Below, piece after piece: positions 25,546-34,317 of a stretch of 64,000 bases of DNA. The DNA lies in the NCBI RefSeq assembly GCF_019012925.1, contig NZ_JAGIRL010000025.1, forward strand, positions 1 to 64,000, given 5' to 3'. The position numbers and the translations under genes are program-made. How positions within the stretch are numbered: position 1 is the stretch's first letter; each line of letters starts with the position of its first letter. Below the pieces are notes generated by a model. It was given only the letters and a program-made list of their open reading frames with translations. It did not search any database and was not told the origin of the DNA. Source of the DNA: Fusobacterium sp. Its GTDB lineage: Bacteria; Fusobacteriota; Fusobacteriia; Fusobacteriales; Fusobacteriaceae.

Positions 25546-26313
25546 GTGGAATATATAAATAGTTTAGATAATAATACAATAAAAAAAATAAAAAAATTGA
25601 AACAGAGAAAGTATAGGGAGCTAAATGGAGAGTTTATAGCTGAGGGAAGAAAATTCTTAGATTTTTCATATGAGCCAAATCTAATTGTATTAAAAGAGGG
25701 GGTTGAGAATGAGGAGAATATCGCTCCTAAACTTGATAGATTTAAGTGTAGAAAATTAATAGTGGGAGATAAGATCTTTAAGGAGTTGACATCACAAGAA
25801 AATTCACAAGGGGTGATTTTAGTTTATCCATATTGTGAAAGTAGTTTGGAAAAATTAGAGGATAATATAATAGTCTTAAATAATGTACAAGATCCTGGAA
25901 ATTTAGGGACTATAATAAGAGTTGGAGATGCAGCAGGATTTAAAGATATAATTTTAACAAAGGGAAGTGTAGATGTATATAATGAGAAATCTGTAAGAAG
26001 TAGTATGGGGTCTATATTTAATATGAACATTGTGTATATGGAAGAGAGTGAACTTTTAAAATTATTAAAAGAGAGAGGATATAAGTTACATGTGACAGCT
26101 TTAGAAAAAAACTCTATAGAGTATACACAGATGAAGTTAGAGGAGAAAAATGCTGTTGTTTTTGGAAGTGAGGGAAATGGTGTTTCTAAAGAGATGTTAG
26201 AGTCAGCAGATGAAACTGTAATTATTCCAATATTTGGAAGTGCAGAGTCTTTGAATGTGGCTATGGCATCTGGAATTATACTTTATAAAGTGAGAGAGCT
26301 AATAAAAAGATAG
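25546..26313 (+). CDS. TrmH/RlmB-family (SPOUT) RNA 2'-O-methyltransferase
   Basis: About 255 residues. An N-terminal substrate-binding part (KKLKQRKYRELNGEFIAEG) precedes the SPOUT domain with NVQDPGNLGTIIRVGDAAGF (motif 1), FGSEGNGVSKE (motif 2) and IPIFGSAESLNVAMASGI (motif 3), the AdoMet-binding knot. It methylates a ribose in rRNA or tRNA; the exact target is not readable. The likely start is GTG at 25546, five nt after GGAGG; upstream in-frame TTG is inside that site. First gene of a four-gene operon. Confidence 0.9.
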   Translation: MEYINSLDNNTIKKIKKLKQRKYRELNGEFIAEGRKFLDFSYEPNLIVLKEGVENEENIAPKLDRFKCRKLIVGDKIFKELTSQENSQGVILVYPYCESSLEKLEDNIIVLNNVQDPGNLGTIIRVGDAAGFKDIILTKGSVDVYNEKSVRSSMGSIFNMNIVYMEESELLKLLKERGYKLHVTALEKNSIEYTQMKLEEKNAVVFGSEGNGVSKEMLESADETVIIPIFGSAESLNVAMASGIILYKVRELIKR

Positions 26314-26322
26314 AGGGAAGAT

Positions 26323-26847
26323 ATGAAGAAATTTGAAGAGTTAGAGAGCAGAGAGGTTTTTAGAAATGAGCATATGCAGGTTTATTCAAAAAAATTGAGA
26401 CTTCCAAATGAAAGAGTTGTAGATTGGACTTTTACAGGGAGAAGAGATGCTGTTGGAGTGGTAGCAGTATTTGAGGATAATTCCATACTTTTAGTAAAAC
26501 AGTATAGACCTGCTGTTAAAATTGAGACTTTGGAGATACCAGCAGGACTTTTAGAAAGTGGAGAGTGTCCTATGGAAGCTGCATTGAGAGAGCTAGAAGA
26601 GGAGACTGGATATAGAGCTACAAAACTTGAAAAGATTTGTGAATACTTTTCAAGTCCAGGAATATCTGATGGAAAGTTCTACCTTTACTATGCTGAAAAT
26701 TTAATAAAAACAGAGCAACACCTTGATGAAGATGAATTTGTAGAGGTGGAGAGAAGGTCGTTAAAAGATTTGACTTTAGATCAGTTGTCAGATGGAAAAA
26801 GTATAATAGGAGTGGAATTTGCTAAGAGAAAAAGAGGAATACTATGA
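26323..26847 (+). CDS. Nudix hydrolase, ADP-ribose pyrophosphatase-like
   Basis: 174 residues. A Nudix box is present in full: G-LLESG-E-CPMEAAL-RE-LEEETGY. Before it, QYRPAVKIETLEIPAGLLE and after it, SPGISDGKFYLYYAENL, are typical of NudF/ADP-ribose pyrophosphatases that cleave ADP-sugars to AMP and sugar phosphate. Start ATG after GAGGGAAGAT; the stop overlaps the next gene as ATGA. Confidence 0.92.
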   Translation: MKKFEELESREVFRNEHMQVYSKKLRLPNERVVDWTFTGRRDAVGVVAVFEDNSILLVKQYRPAVKIETLEIPAGLLESGECPMEAALRELEEETGYRATKLEKICEYFSSPGISDGKFYLYYAENLIKTEQHLDEDEFVEVERRSLKDLTLDQLSDGKSIIGVEFAKRKRGIL

Positions 26848-27329
26848 AAAGAGTAGCCTGTTTTTTTCTTTTAATACTTTTATTAACAAGCTGTACTTCA
26901 ACTAGAATAGATAGAGATGAGAAAATTTCAAAATACTTTACAATGGGAGAGGCAATTCATAGCTCAACAGCAAAAAAGAAGAGAATAAAAAATATACCTA
27001 ATTGGGAAGAGAGGGCTAATATAAGATACACTGCTAGAAGATTGGATGCAGTAAGAAAGATATTGGGGCGTCCTGTTATTGTTACCAGTTGGTATAGAGG
27101 AGAGAGGCTGAACAAAGCAGTAGGTGGCTCATCAACTTCAATGCATAGGAGAGGAATGGCTGTAGACATTCTTTTGAAAAAGGGGAAGTTGGGAAGAAAA
27201 GAGTTTGAAAAAGTTAGAAAAAAATTGAAAAGTTTTGATCAGTTGATATACTATCCTAGAAGAGGACATCTTCATGTAGGATTTAAGCAGTATAGGCTTC
27301 AAGAGAGAAAACAAGTGATGATTAGATAG
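26844..27329 (+). CDS. M15-type (D,D-carboxypeptidase-like) lipoprotein
   Basis: 161 residues. Lipobox LLLTSC with Cys17 as lipidation site. The mature domain matches the Peptidase_M15_3 / YcbK type: TSWYRGERLNKAVGGS, the zinc-binding SMHRRGMAVDI (His and Asp) and the second His in RGHLHVGF. It should be a peptidoglycan peptidase on the periplasmic side, active on crosslinks or D,D/L,D bonds; the substrate is inferred. Coupled to the Nudix gene by a 4-nt overlap. Confidence 0.85.
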   Translation: MKRVACFFLLILLLTSCTSTRIDRDEKISKYFTMGEAIHSSTAKKKRIKNIPNWEERANIRYTARRLDAVRKILGRPVIVTSWYRGERLNKAVGGSSTSMHRRGMAVDILLKKGKLGRKEFEKVRKKLKSFDQLIYYPRRGHLHVGFKQYRLQERKQVMIR

Positions 27330-27337
27330 GAGTTTAA

Positions 27338-28423
27338 ATGACAAAAAAAATAGAGAGTATTTTAAATCAAGAGGAGTTTACAAAATCTGATTTAATTCAA
27401 TTGATGAAGATTGAGGATAAAGAGGATTTGGAATTACTTTTTAAAAAAGCTTATGAAATAAAGAGTAAGTATGTAGGAAGAAAAGTCTATTATAGAGGGC
27501 TTATTGAAATAAGTAATAGATGTATAAAAAATTGTAACTACTGTGGAATAAGACGTGACAATAAAAAGGTAGAGAGATTTTCTATGTCAAAAGATGAGAT
27601 AATGAAATCTGTAAAATGGATATATGAAAATAATTATGCCTCTCTTGCTCTACAATCTGGAGAGAGACAAGATAAGGAGTTTGTAGACTTTATAGAGGAT
27701 TTGATAAAGGAGATAAAAACTCTTTCTAATGGCAAGTTAGGAATAACTCTTTCGTTGGGAGAACAGAGTAAAGAGACTTATCAAAGATGGTTTGATGCTG
27801 GAGCACATAGATATCTATTAAGAATAGAATCTACTAACTTAGATATATATAATAAATTACATCCAATGGATAACAAACATACTTTTGAAGTTAGAAAGAG
27901 ATGTTTAGAATATTTGAGAGAGGTAGGTTATCAAGTTGGTACAGGGGTTATGATAGGACTTCCTAATCAAACAGAAGAGGATCTTGTAAATGATATTCTA
28001 TTCTATAAAGAGATGGATATAGATATGATAGGTATGGGACCATATATTTTACATAGAGATACTCCACTGGGAAAAGAGTGGGAAAATGTAGTTAGAAGTG
28101 AGGAAAAGAGAGTAGAGTTGGGCTTAAAGATGATTGCCATTACAAGAATACTCTTAAAAGATGTTAATATAGCAGCTACTACTGCACTTCAAGGTCTTGA
28201 TCCGAATGGGAGAGAGAAGGGATTACTTGCGGGGGCTAATATACTTATGCCAACGGCAACTGCTTTGGAACATAAAGGAAAATATCTTCTTTACGATAAC
28301 AAACCTGGAATAAAAGATAGTGTTGAAAAAGCAAAAGAGGATATGGATAAAAAGGTAAAATCTATAGGTGATGAGATAGTATATGGAGCTTGGGGAGATT
28401 CTCTACACTTTAAAAATAAATAA
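27338..28423 (+). CDS. hydE: [FeFe] hydrogenase H-cluster maturase HydE (radical SAM)
   Basis: 361 residues. Radical-SAM cluster motif CIKNCNYCGIRRDN near residue 63, then SLALQSGERQ, LGITLSLGEQ, HRYLLRIESTN, HPMDNKHTFEVRKRC, GTGVMIGLPNQTEEDL, GMGPYILHRDTPLG and AATTALQGLDPNGREKGLLAGANILMPT, all HydE signatures. With HydF and HydG (not here) it builds the diiron subcluster of [FeFe] hydrogenase. It closes the operon started by the SPOUT methyltransferase and is followed by a terminator. The mixed operon content is unusual. Confidence 0.95.
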   Translation: MTKKIESILNQEEFTKSDLIQLMKIEDKEDLELLFKKAYEIKSKYVGRKVYYRGLIEISNRCIKNCNYCGIRRDNKKVERFSMSKDEIMKSVKWIYENNYASLALQSGERQDKEFVDFIEDLIKEIKTLSNGKLGITLSLGEQSKETYQRWFDAGAHRYLLRIESTNLDIYNKLHPMDNKHTFEVRKRCLEYLREVGYQVGTGVMIGLPNQTEEDLVNDILFYKEMDIDMIGMGPYILHRDTPLGKEWENVVRSEEKRVELGLKMIAITRILLKDVNIAATTALQGLDPNGREKGLLAGANILMPTATALEHKGKYLLYDNKPGIKDSVEKAKEDMDKKVKSIGDEIVYGAWGDSLHFKNK

Positions 28424-28477
28424 ATTTGAAATAAATATATTTATATGTTAGAATATAGATATAAAAGATAGCTTTAA

Positions 28478-28520
28478 GGCTTGAGTATATCCTTTTGGAT
28501 CATACTCAGGCCTATTTTTT
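28478..28520 (+). terminator. Terminator after hydE
   Basis: GGCTTGAGTAT (28478-28488) pairs with ATACTCAGGCC (28502-28512) with one G-U pair; the inner ATCC/GGAT extends the stem around a TTTT loop, and TATTTTTTT follows. It lies 20 nt before the ribosome site of the next gene, so some read-through is possible. Confidence 0.85.
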
Positions 28521-28539
28521 TAAAAAGGGGAGATGTTGT

Positions 28540-29178
28540 ATGAAAAAAATTATTGATCTATCACATATTTATGATGAAAAGTTAACAAAATATGATAATG
28601 AAGATGTTGCATTATTTAGACAGACTAAATTCTATGAGGCACACGGTTATAAGGAAACTAATATAAATATAGATACTCATGTTGGAACTCATATGGATGC
28701 ACCTTCTCATATATTTTCTGGATATAAAAATGTAGATGAGTTAGAGATTGAAAATTTTGTAGGAAAGGCTCTTATAATTAAAGTAAAAAACGATGGAGAG
28801 ATGGGAGAAGATATATTAAAAAATTATGAAAAAGAACTATCTAATATAGATTTTATAGTTTTTAATACTGGTTGGGATAGATATTGGGGAGAAAAGAGGT
28901 ACTACGAACACCCATATTTAAGTTTAAAATTAGCTAAAAAAATAAGTGAGTATTCAAATATAAAAGCTGTGGGGATAGATACTTTCAGTGTAGATAAGTA
29001 TGGAGATCCATTTCTTGAGGTACATAAAACTCTACTTAGATCAAATAAGATATATATAATGGAGAATTTATGTAATATAGATGAAATTTCTAAAGAGATA
29101 GTAGAGATAATCTGTTTACCATTGAAGATAAAAGGGATAGATGGTGGACCTGTGAGAGTTATAGCTATAGAAGAGTAG
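28540..29178 (+). CDS. Cyclase-family protein (kynurenine formamidase-like)
   Basis: 212 residues. DLSHIYDEKL near the N-terminus and the metal-binding family motif DTHVGTHMDAPSH (HxGTHxDxPxH) place it in PF04199. IDGGPVRVIA closes the domain. Members hydrolyse N-formylkynurenine, isatin or related amides/lactams with Zn or Mn; the substrate is unknown here. ATG at 28540 follows GGGGAGATGTTGT; upstream codons in frame run through the terminator and are unlikely to be translated. Confidence 0.88.
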   Translation: MKKIIDLSHIYDEKLTKYDNEDVALFRQTKFYEAHGYKETNINIDTHVGTHMDAPSHIFSGYKNVDELEIENFVGKALIIKVKNDGEMGEDILKNYEKELSNIDFIVFNTGWDRYWGEKRYYEHPYLSLKLAKKISEYSNIKAVGIDTFSVDKYGDPFLEVHKTLLRSNKIYIMENLCNIDEISKEIVEIICLPLKIKGIDGGPVRVIAIEE

Positions 29179-29193
29179 AGAGAATAATTAATA

Positions 29194-29236
29194 AAAACTG
29201 CACCAAATCTTAGATATTAAGATAAGGTGCAGTTTT
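29194..29236. terminator. Bidirectional terminator between the cyclase gene and the rep gene
   Basis: AAAACTGCACC (29194-29204) pairs with GGTGCAGTTTT (29226-29236); an inner TCTTA/TAAGA continues the stem. A-tract and T-run on opposite sides serve the two convergent genes. Confidence 0.8.
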
Positions 29237-29237
29237 A

Positions 29238-30428
29238 TTAATATTTTTTTAAAATAGCAATATTACTAGAAATATTTCCGTTAAACTCTCCTAAAATAAT
29301 CCATTGTTCATCTTCATAATAACAAAAGTTATCAATATTAAGTTCTTGATAAAAACAAGTATAAATTTTATTATTTATGATATTTGGAGAATTAATATAA
29401 CTAAATTTCAATAAATTCAGATTAAGTTGTAATTTTATAATTTTATTTCTTTTTATCTCTTCAAATAAGCTATTTCTAAATTCCTCTAAAGATTCGTATT
29501 TCTGATTAATATTAATTATTAGCTTATATTTTTTAACAAGATCTCTAATTTTATTTTTAAATTTATTTTTAGCATAGTTGTATTTTATTGACTTGATCAA
29601 GTAAGAATCAAAATCATCTTTATAGTGTTTGATAGCATATTCAATATTAAGAGTAATATCTTCAAAATTATAAATAGAGGAGTATTTATAAAATAATTTT
29701 TTTATTAGAGGAATATTATTTGAATATTTAATAATCTTCTTTAATAAGATCTCACTAGCTTCAATATTGATTATAGAGAGTTCAATACTTGTAACCTTAC
29801 TATTTTTAGCAACATTTTTTTTGATTTTTTTATAATCAATTTCAAAAGAAGTTATATTTTTTATCTCATTTATAGTTGGTAGAATGATCTTTTTTTCAAG
29901 ATCATAAAATCTTTCATAGCTATCTTCAATGTTAAAAAGCTCTTTTAATTCATCTAAATTAATAACAAGATGTTTACTAGCTTTAAGTAATATATAAATT
30001 TTTTGAACAGAAGGATTAGAAAAACTAAGGAGAGTTCTTAGTTGTAATTTTTTTGAAAGATCTTCTTTTTCTAAGATTATGTTAAAAAAAGTGTCACTTA
30101 AAGTAATGCTATATGTAGTACTAATTTTTGAAAAAGAGAGTATAGGAGATATTCCTAAAAATGAGTATTGATCACTTGAACGAATATTATATTTTAAATA
30201 GATTTTTTTCATAAAAAATTTATTTAAAAATTCATCAAAACTCTCTCCATGAGCAAGTTTAAGTAAGTTTAATATTTCTTCTTGTGAAAATGTAAAAGTG
30301 TTTTGTTTTAATAAAAGAATATTTTTAATAAGATATTGCTTAAAAAGATGATCGTTTTTAGAAAATTTCTTATAATATGATAACTCTAAGTCTAAATTAT
30401 GATTATTTTTTAAAAAATTTTTATCCAT
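29238..30428 (-). CDS. Rep_3-type (RepB/RepA) plasmid replication initiator-like protein
   Basis: 396 residues, very Lys/Ile/Asn rich. The middle matches the winged-helix of Rep_3 initiators: a run equivalent to SxYSxRLYELL (SNPSVQKIYILLKAS), then INLDELKELFNI, YERFYDLEKKIILPTINEIK and FEIDYKKIKK..KVTSIELSI, the pattern of the second winged helix of RepE/Pi-like proteins. Such proteins bind iterons to start plasmid replication. The gene sits in chromosomal context with no other plasmid gene. Iteron-like repeats lie just upstream (30446-30564). It may be the relic of an integrated replicon, or may now serve another role. ATG at 30428 after AAGGGGGAAC. Confidence 0.7.
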   Translation of the reverse strand: MDKNFLKNNHNLDLELSYYKKFSKNDHLFKQYLIKNILLLKQNTFTFSQEEILNLLKLAHGESFDEFLNKFFMKKIYLKYNIRSSDQYSFLGISPILSFSKISTTYSITLSDTFFNIILEKEDLSKKLQLRTLLSFSNPSVQKIYILLKASKHLVINLDELKELFNIEDSYERFYDLEKKIILPTINEIKNITSFEIDYKKIKKNVAKNSKVTSIELSIINIEASEILLKKIIKYSNNIPLIKKLFYKYSSIYNFEDITLNIEYAIKHYKDDFDSYLIKSIKYNYAKNKFKNKIRDLVKKYKLIININQKYESLEEFRNSLFEEIKRNKIIKLQLNLNLLKFSYINSPNIINNKIYTCFYQELNIDNFCYYEDEQWIILGEFNGNISSNIAILKKY

Positions 30429-30445
30429 TTTAAAAGTTCCCCCTT

Positions 30446-30564
30446 GATATAATAGACGACAATATTATTTAAAAAAAACGTTAATTGTAAAAGAAAAGCT
30501 TCTGTATCTTTATTATATTATAAAAATAGAGAAAATAAAATATAAAAATAGACGACAATTTTGA
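30446..30564. repeat. Iteron-like direct repeats upstream of the rep gene
   Basis: ATAGACGACAAT occurs exactly at 30452-30463 and 30548-30559, same orientation. The second copy belongs to a 22-bp tandem period: TATAAAAATAGA begins at 30519 and again at 30541. The first copy is preceded by TATAA as well. The location, directly upstream of a Rep_3 gene, is where iterons and rep autoregulatory sites are found. Confidence 0.55.
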
Positions 30565-30569
30565 AAAGT

Positions 30570-30598
30570 TTGACACGTTATATAAAAGATGTTAGACT
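30570..30598 (+). promoter_or_regulatory. Promoter of the mannose-family PTS operon
   Basis: -35 TTGACA (30570-30575), 17-bp spacer, -10 TAGACT (30593-30598), 67 nt before the ATG at 30666. It begins 10 nt after the second iteron-like repeat. No sigma-54 -24/-12 element was seen, unlike Salmonella gfr or Bacillus lev. Confidence 0.65.
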
Positions 30599-30665
30599 TA
30601 AAACAAGAATAAAAGAACAAAAACGATAGAAAAATAACTGAAATAAAACATTAGGAGGATGAATT

Positions 30666-31082
30666 ATGAAGTTTTTAATGGCTACACATGGAAATTTTGC
30701 AAAAGGAATAAAAGAATCCATTGAGCTTGTTTTGGGAAAATTTCAAAATTTAAATGAATTAAGTTGTTATACAAATAAGGAATTCGATTTAGAAAAAGAG
30801 ATAGAGAAAATTATTAATGGAGTTAATGGAGAAGAATTAATAGTAGTTACAGATATTTATGGTGGAAGTGTTAATAATGGATTCCTACAGAAGTTAGAAA
30901 ATCACAAGAATATACATGTTGTTTCAGGATTAAATTTACCTTTAATGATTGAGTTGTTGAGTGAACAAGATAGTTATATAACAGCTAGAGAGTTGATTAT
31001 GAAATCTTTAGAAAATACAAAAGATGAAATAAAATACTGTAATTTAGAAATAGATAAAATGGTGGAAGATGAAGAGTTTTAA
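30666..31082 (+). CDS. PTS mannose-family IIA component
   Basis: 138 residues. FLMATHGNFAKGIKESIELV carries the phosphorylated His8 of EIIA-Man; VVTDIYGGSVNN and VVSGLNLPLMIEL complete the fold. It takes phosphate from HPr and passes it to IIB. First gene of a six-gene operon IIA-IIB-IIC-IID-SIS-SIS, in the same order as gfrABCDEF of Salmonella, which takes up fructoselysine and glucoselysine. AGGAGGATGAATT precedes the ATG. Confidence 0.93.
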   Translation: MKFLMATHGNFAKGIKESIELVLGKFQNLNELSCYTNKEFDLEKEIEKIINGVNGEELIVVTDIYGGSVNNGFLQKLENHKNIHVVSGLNLPLMIELLSEQDSYITARELIMKSLENTKDEIKYCNLEIDKMVEDEEF

Positions 31083-31119
31083 TTTTTAATACTTTATAAT
31101 TAAATTAAGGAGGACACAT

Positions 31120-31578
31120 ATGATAGTTTTAACAAGGGTAGATCATAGATTATTACATGGACAGGTAGCTTTTTCATGGACAAATAATATAGGAGCAGAT
31201 TGTATTTTAATTGCTAATGATGACGTGGTAAATAATGAGTTGAGAAAAACTACTATGAAGTTAGCAAAACCTCAAGGAGTAAAATTAGTAATAAAGAGTA
31301 TAAAAGACTCTATTGAAGCTTTAAAATCAGGTGTAACAGATAAATATAAATTATTTATAGTAGTAGAGTCAGTTAAAGATGCTTACTTATTGGCTAACGA
31401 AGTAGGAGAGATAAAACAAATAAACTTAGGTGGGACTAAAGCTGCTGATGGGACTAGAAATATATCTAAAGCAGTAAATCTTTTTCCAGAAGATGAAACA
31501 ATGTTGAATCAGTTAAAAAATAAAAATATAGAGATAGAAATTCGTCAGGTTCCAACAGATAGCAAAATAATTTTTTAA
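31120..31578 (+). CDS. PTS mannose-family IIB component
   Basis: 152 residues. VLTRVDHRLLHGQVAFSW contains the phosphorylated His13 of the IIB family; INLGGTKAADGTRNISKAV is another family block. It transfers phosphate from IIA to the sugar bound by IIC/IID. Second gene of the operon, 37 nt after IIA. Confidence 0.94.
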   Translation: MIVLTRVDHRLLHGQVAFSWTNNIGADCILIANDDVVNNELRKTTMKLAKPQGVKLVIKSIKDSIEALKSGVTDKYKLFIVVESVKDAYLLANEVGEIKQINLGGTKAADGTRNISKAVNLFPEDETMLNQLKNKNIEIEIRQVPTDSKIIF

Positions 31579-31600
31579 AAAATAAAAGGGGGAATACAAA

Positions 31601-32386
31601 ATGATAACAGCATTTTTATTGGGGTTAATTGCTTTTGTTTCTCAATGTGAGTATGCATTAGGAACAAGTTTAATTTGTAGACCGATAGTTACAGGTTTAT
31701 TAACTGGAATTGTAATGGGAGATATTAAGGCAGGAGTTATAATGGGAGCTACATTAGAATTGGCTTTCATTGGATCGTTTTCAGTTGGAGGTTCTTTACC
31801 ACCAGATGTAATAACAGGAGGAATATTAGCAATAGCTTTTTCAATAGCTTCAAAATCTGGAGTTGAAACAGTTTTATTGTTAGCCTTACCAATTGCAACA
31901 TTCACACTGATAATGAAAAATTTGTACAATGGAATTATAATACCAATGTTGTTGCACAAAGCTGATGACTATGCAAGTGAAGGAAATTGTAAAGGAATTG
32001 AGAGAATGCATCTTTTATCTGGATTCGGGTTATCTCTATTATTAGGAGTGATCACTTTTGTTGCCTTTTATTTAGGTGGAGATGTAATTACTAACTTATT
32101 AAAAATGATACCTACTTTTGTTCAAAGAGGATTAGAAGTGGCAACAGGAATAATTCCTGCACTAGGATTTGCAATGTTAGCAAGATTACTTTTAAATAAA
32201 GAGTTAGTTGTTTATCTATTCTTAGGATTTTTTATAGCTGCATATACAGGAATACCATTAACAGGAATAGCTATATTTGGTGCCATATTAGCTATAATTT
32301 TAGTAAATGTTTCATCTAATGGAGTTGGAGTTCGTGAAACTGTTTCAAATACTCAAGGAGGTGAATTAGAAGATGAAGACTTCTAA
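31601..32386 (+). CDS. PTS mannose-family IIC component (membrane)
   Basis: 261 residues, many hydrophobic segments. RPIVTGLLTGIVMGDIKAGVIMGATLELAFIG and GGSLPPDVITGGILA are the family signature. With IID it forms the sugar channel in the inner membrane. It overlaps the IID gene by 14 nt. Confidence 0.93.
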   Translation: MITAFLLGLIAFVSQCEYALGTSLICRPIVTGLLTGIVMGDIKAGVIMGATLELAFIGSFSVGGSLPPDVITGGILAIAFSIASKSGVETVLLLALPIATFTLIMKNLYNGIIIPMLLHKADDYASEGNCKGIERMHLLSGFGLSLLLGVITFVAFYLGGDVITNLLKMIPTFVQRGLEVATGIIPALGFAMLARLLLNKELVVYLFLGFFIAAYTGIPLTGIAIFGAILAIILVNVSSNGVGVRETVSNTQGGELEDEDF

Positions 32387-33185
32387 TAAAATAACAGATA
32401 AAGATTTGAATAGAGTTTTTTTAAGATCATTTAGTATGGAATTCAGTTGGAACTATGAGAGACAGATGAGTTTGGCATATGTATATGCAATGATTCCAGC
32501 ACTAAAAAAATTATATGCTGATAACAGAGAGGGATTAATAAAAGCATTAAAAAGACATTTGGAATTTTTTAATATGACTCCTCATATTGTAACTTTAATG
32601 TTAGGAATTTCTATAGCTATGGAAAAAGAAAATTCAGAGTCAGATAGTTTTGATGAAAATTCTATAAATAATATAAAAACAGCTTTAATGGGTCCTCTTT
32701 CAGGAATAGGAGATTCATTCTTCTGGGGAACTTTAAGATTGATTGCAACAGGAATAGGAACATCACTAGCACTAAAAGGAAATATATTAGGACCAATAAT
32801 ATTTTTACTAATATTTAACATTCCACATATTATTATTCGTTATATTTTTACAAAGATGGGGTATAGATTAGGGACTGAGTTTTTAAGTAGATTAGAGAAA
32901 ACAGGAACAATGAAAAAAGTTACTTATGGAGCTTCAATCTTAGGACTTATTGTAATTGGGGCAATGACCTCTCAAATGGTAAGTTTAACAACACCATTAG
33001 CAATTGGTCAAGGGGAAGGTGCAGTAGTAGTTCAGAATATATTAAATGATATTATGCCAGGAATATTACCATTAGCTACTTTTGGTGTAGTATATTATTT
33101 ATTAGGGAAAAATGTAAAACCATTAACAATTTTATTAGGAATGGCTATATTTGGAATCTTAGGATCTTTTATAGGAATATTCTAG
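32373..33185 (+). CDS. PTS mannose-family IID component (membrane)
   Basis: 270 residues. SFSMEFSWNYERQMSLAYVYAMIPALKKLY and FFNMTPHIVTLMLGISIAMEKE are the N-terminal IID blocks; LMGPLSGIGDSFFWGTLR is the central signature; two to three membrane helices close the protein. ATG at 32373 with GGAGGTGAATTAGAAG before it, inside the end of the IIC gene. Confidence 0.93.
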   Translation: MKTSNKITDKDLNRVFLRSFSMEFSWNYERQMSLAYVYAMIPALKKLYADNREGLIKALKRHLEFFNMTPHIVTLMLGISIAMEKENSESDSFDENSINNIKTALMGPLSGIGDSFFWGTLRLIATGIGTSLALKGNILGPIIFLLIFNIPHIIIRYIFTKMGYRLGTEFLSRLEKTGTMKKVTYGASILGLIVIGAMTSQMVSLTTPLAIGQGEGAVVVQNILNDIMPGILPLATFGVVYYLLGKNVKPLTILLGMAIFGILGSFIGIF

Positions 33186-33197
33186 AAGGAAATAGTT

Positions 33198-34283
33198 ATG
33201 GCAGAAATAAAAGAAACTATGTTAACAAATATCTATAGAGAAAAAGAAATTTTAGAAAAAATATTTAATGGATTTAAAGAAAAAAATAGAGATCTATTGT
33301 TTTCTTTAAAAGAAAAACAGTTAAAAAATATTTTGATATTAGCAACAGGTTCATCAATGAATGCAGCATTAACAATAAAATATACATTAGAAGAAAATTT
33401 AAAGACAGTTGTTTTTATTGAAGAACCATTTAATTATACTAACTATGGAATGATTAATAATGAATTTGATTTAATAATTGGAATTTCGCAGAGTGGAAGA
33501 AGTGCTTCTACTATAAAAGCTTTAGAAAAGATTAAATCTAAAACCAAAGCAGAGACATTGGTTATAACGTCAAATTTAAGTAGTCCTATAGTAGAGTACA
33601 GTGATTATATATTAGAATTGAATATGGAAATAGAAAATGTAGGATTTGTAACAAAAGGATTTACAGCTACAGTGTTAAATATAATATTATTCTCCTTATA
33701 TTTAGGAAAAATGAAAGAGTTGGTTTCAGTAGAAAAGTTTAATAATAATATTTTTCAAATAAAAAAAATAATAGAAAAAATTCCAAAAATTATTTTAAAA
33801 ACAGAGAATTATTTTGAAACCAATAAACTTTTATTAGAAAAAGGAGAAAGATTTATATGTATAGGTTATGGACCTAGTACAGGAATTGCTAAAGAATTTG
33901 AAACTAAATTTACAGAAACGGTTAGATATCCTTCACAGGGATTTGAGTTAGAATCGTATATGCATGGACCATATTTAGAAGCAAATAAAAAACACTATAT
34001 ATTTTATTTGAATTCGAAAGGGATATTTTCTCAAAGATTACTATTACTAAAACAATATATGGAAAAATATGTAGGTTTTTCTTCTATAATTGGATTTGCA
34101 AAAGAAGATTTTAAAAATATAAATTTTGAATTGAATGAAGAGATAGACGAGAATCTATTAGTAATTTTATTAGTAATTCCTATTCAAATATTGAGCTATA
34201 GAATTGCGAATTTAAAAGGGATAAATTTAGAAATTAGAATTTTTGATGATTTTGATAAAGTATTAAAAAGCAAAATAAATTAA
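33198..34283 (+). CDS. SIS-domain sugar isomerase/deglycase (GfrE-like)
   Basis: 361 residues with two SIS domains: ILATGSSMNAALTIKYTLEE and IGISQSGRSASTIKALEK in the first; GYGPSTGIAKEFETKFTETV, then ELESYMHGPYLEAN in the second, where a Glu and His matter in relatives. It is homologous to the isomerase half of GlmS and to glucoselysine-6-phosphate deglycases. Placed after a mannose-type PTS and before a second SIS protein, it matches GfrE of Salmonella; the substrate assignment rests on gene order plus family. Confidence 0.78.
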   Translation: MAEIKETMLTNIYREKEILEKIFNGFKEKNRDLLFSLKEKQLKNILILATGSSMNAALTIKYTLEENLKTVVFIEEPFNYTNYGMINNEFDLIIGISQSGRSASTIKALEKIKSKTKAETLVITSNLSSPIVEYSDYILELNMEIENVGFVTKGFTATVLNIILFSLYLGKMKELVSVEKFNNNIFQIKKIIEKIPKIILKTENYFETNKLLLEKGERFICIGYGPSTGIAKEFETKFTETVRYPSQGFELESYMHGPYLEANKKHYIFYLNSKGIFSQRLLLLKQYMEKYVGFSSIIGFAKEDFKNINFELNEEIDENLLVILLVIPIQILSYRIANLKGINLEIRIFDDFDKVLKSKIN

Positions 34284-34317
34284 AATTTAAAATAAACAGC
34301 AAACAGGAGGAAAAAAA

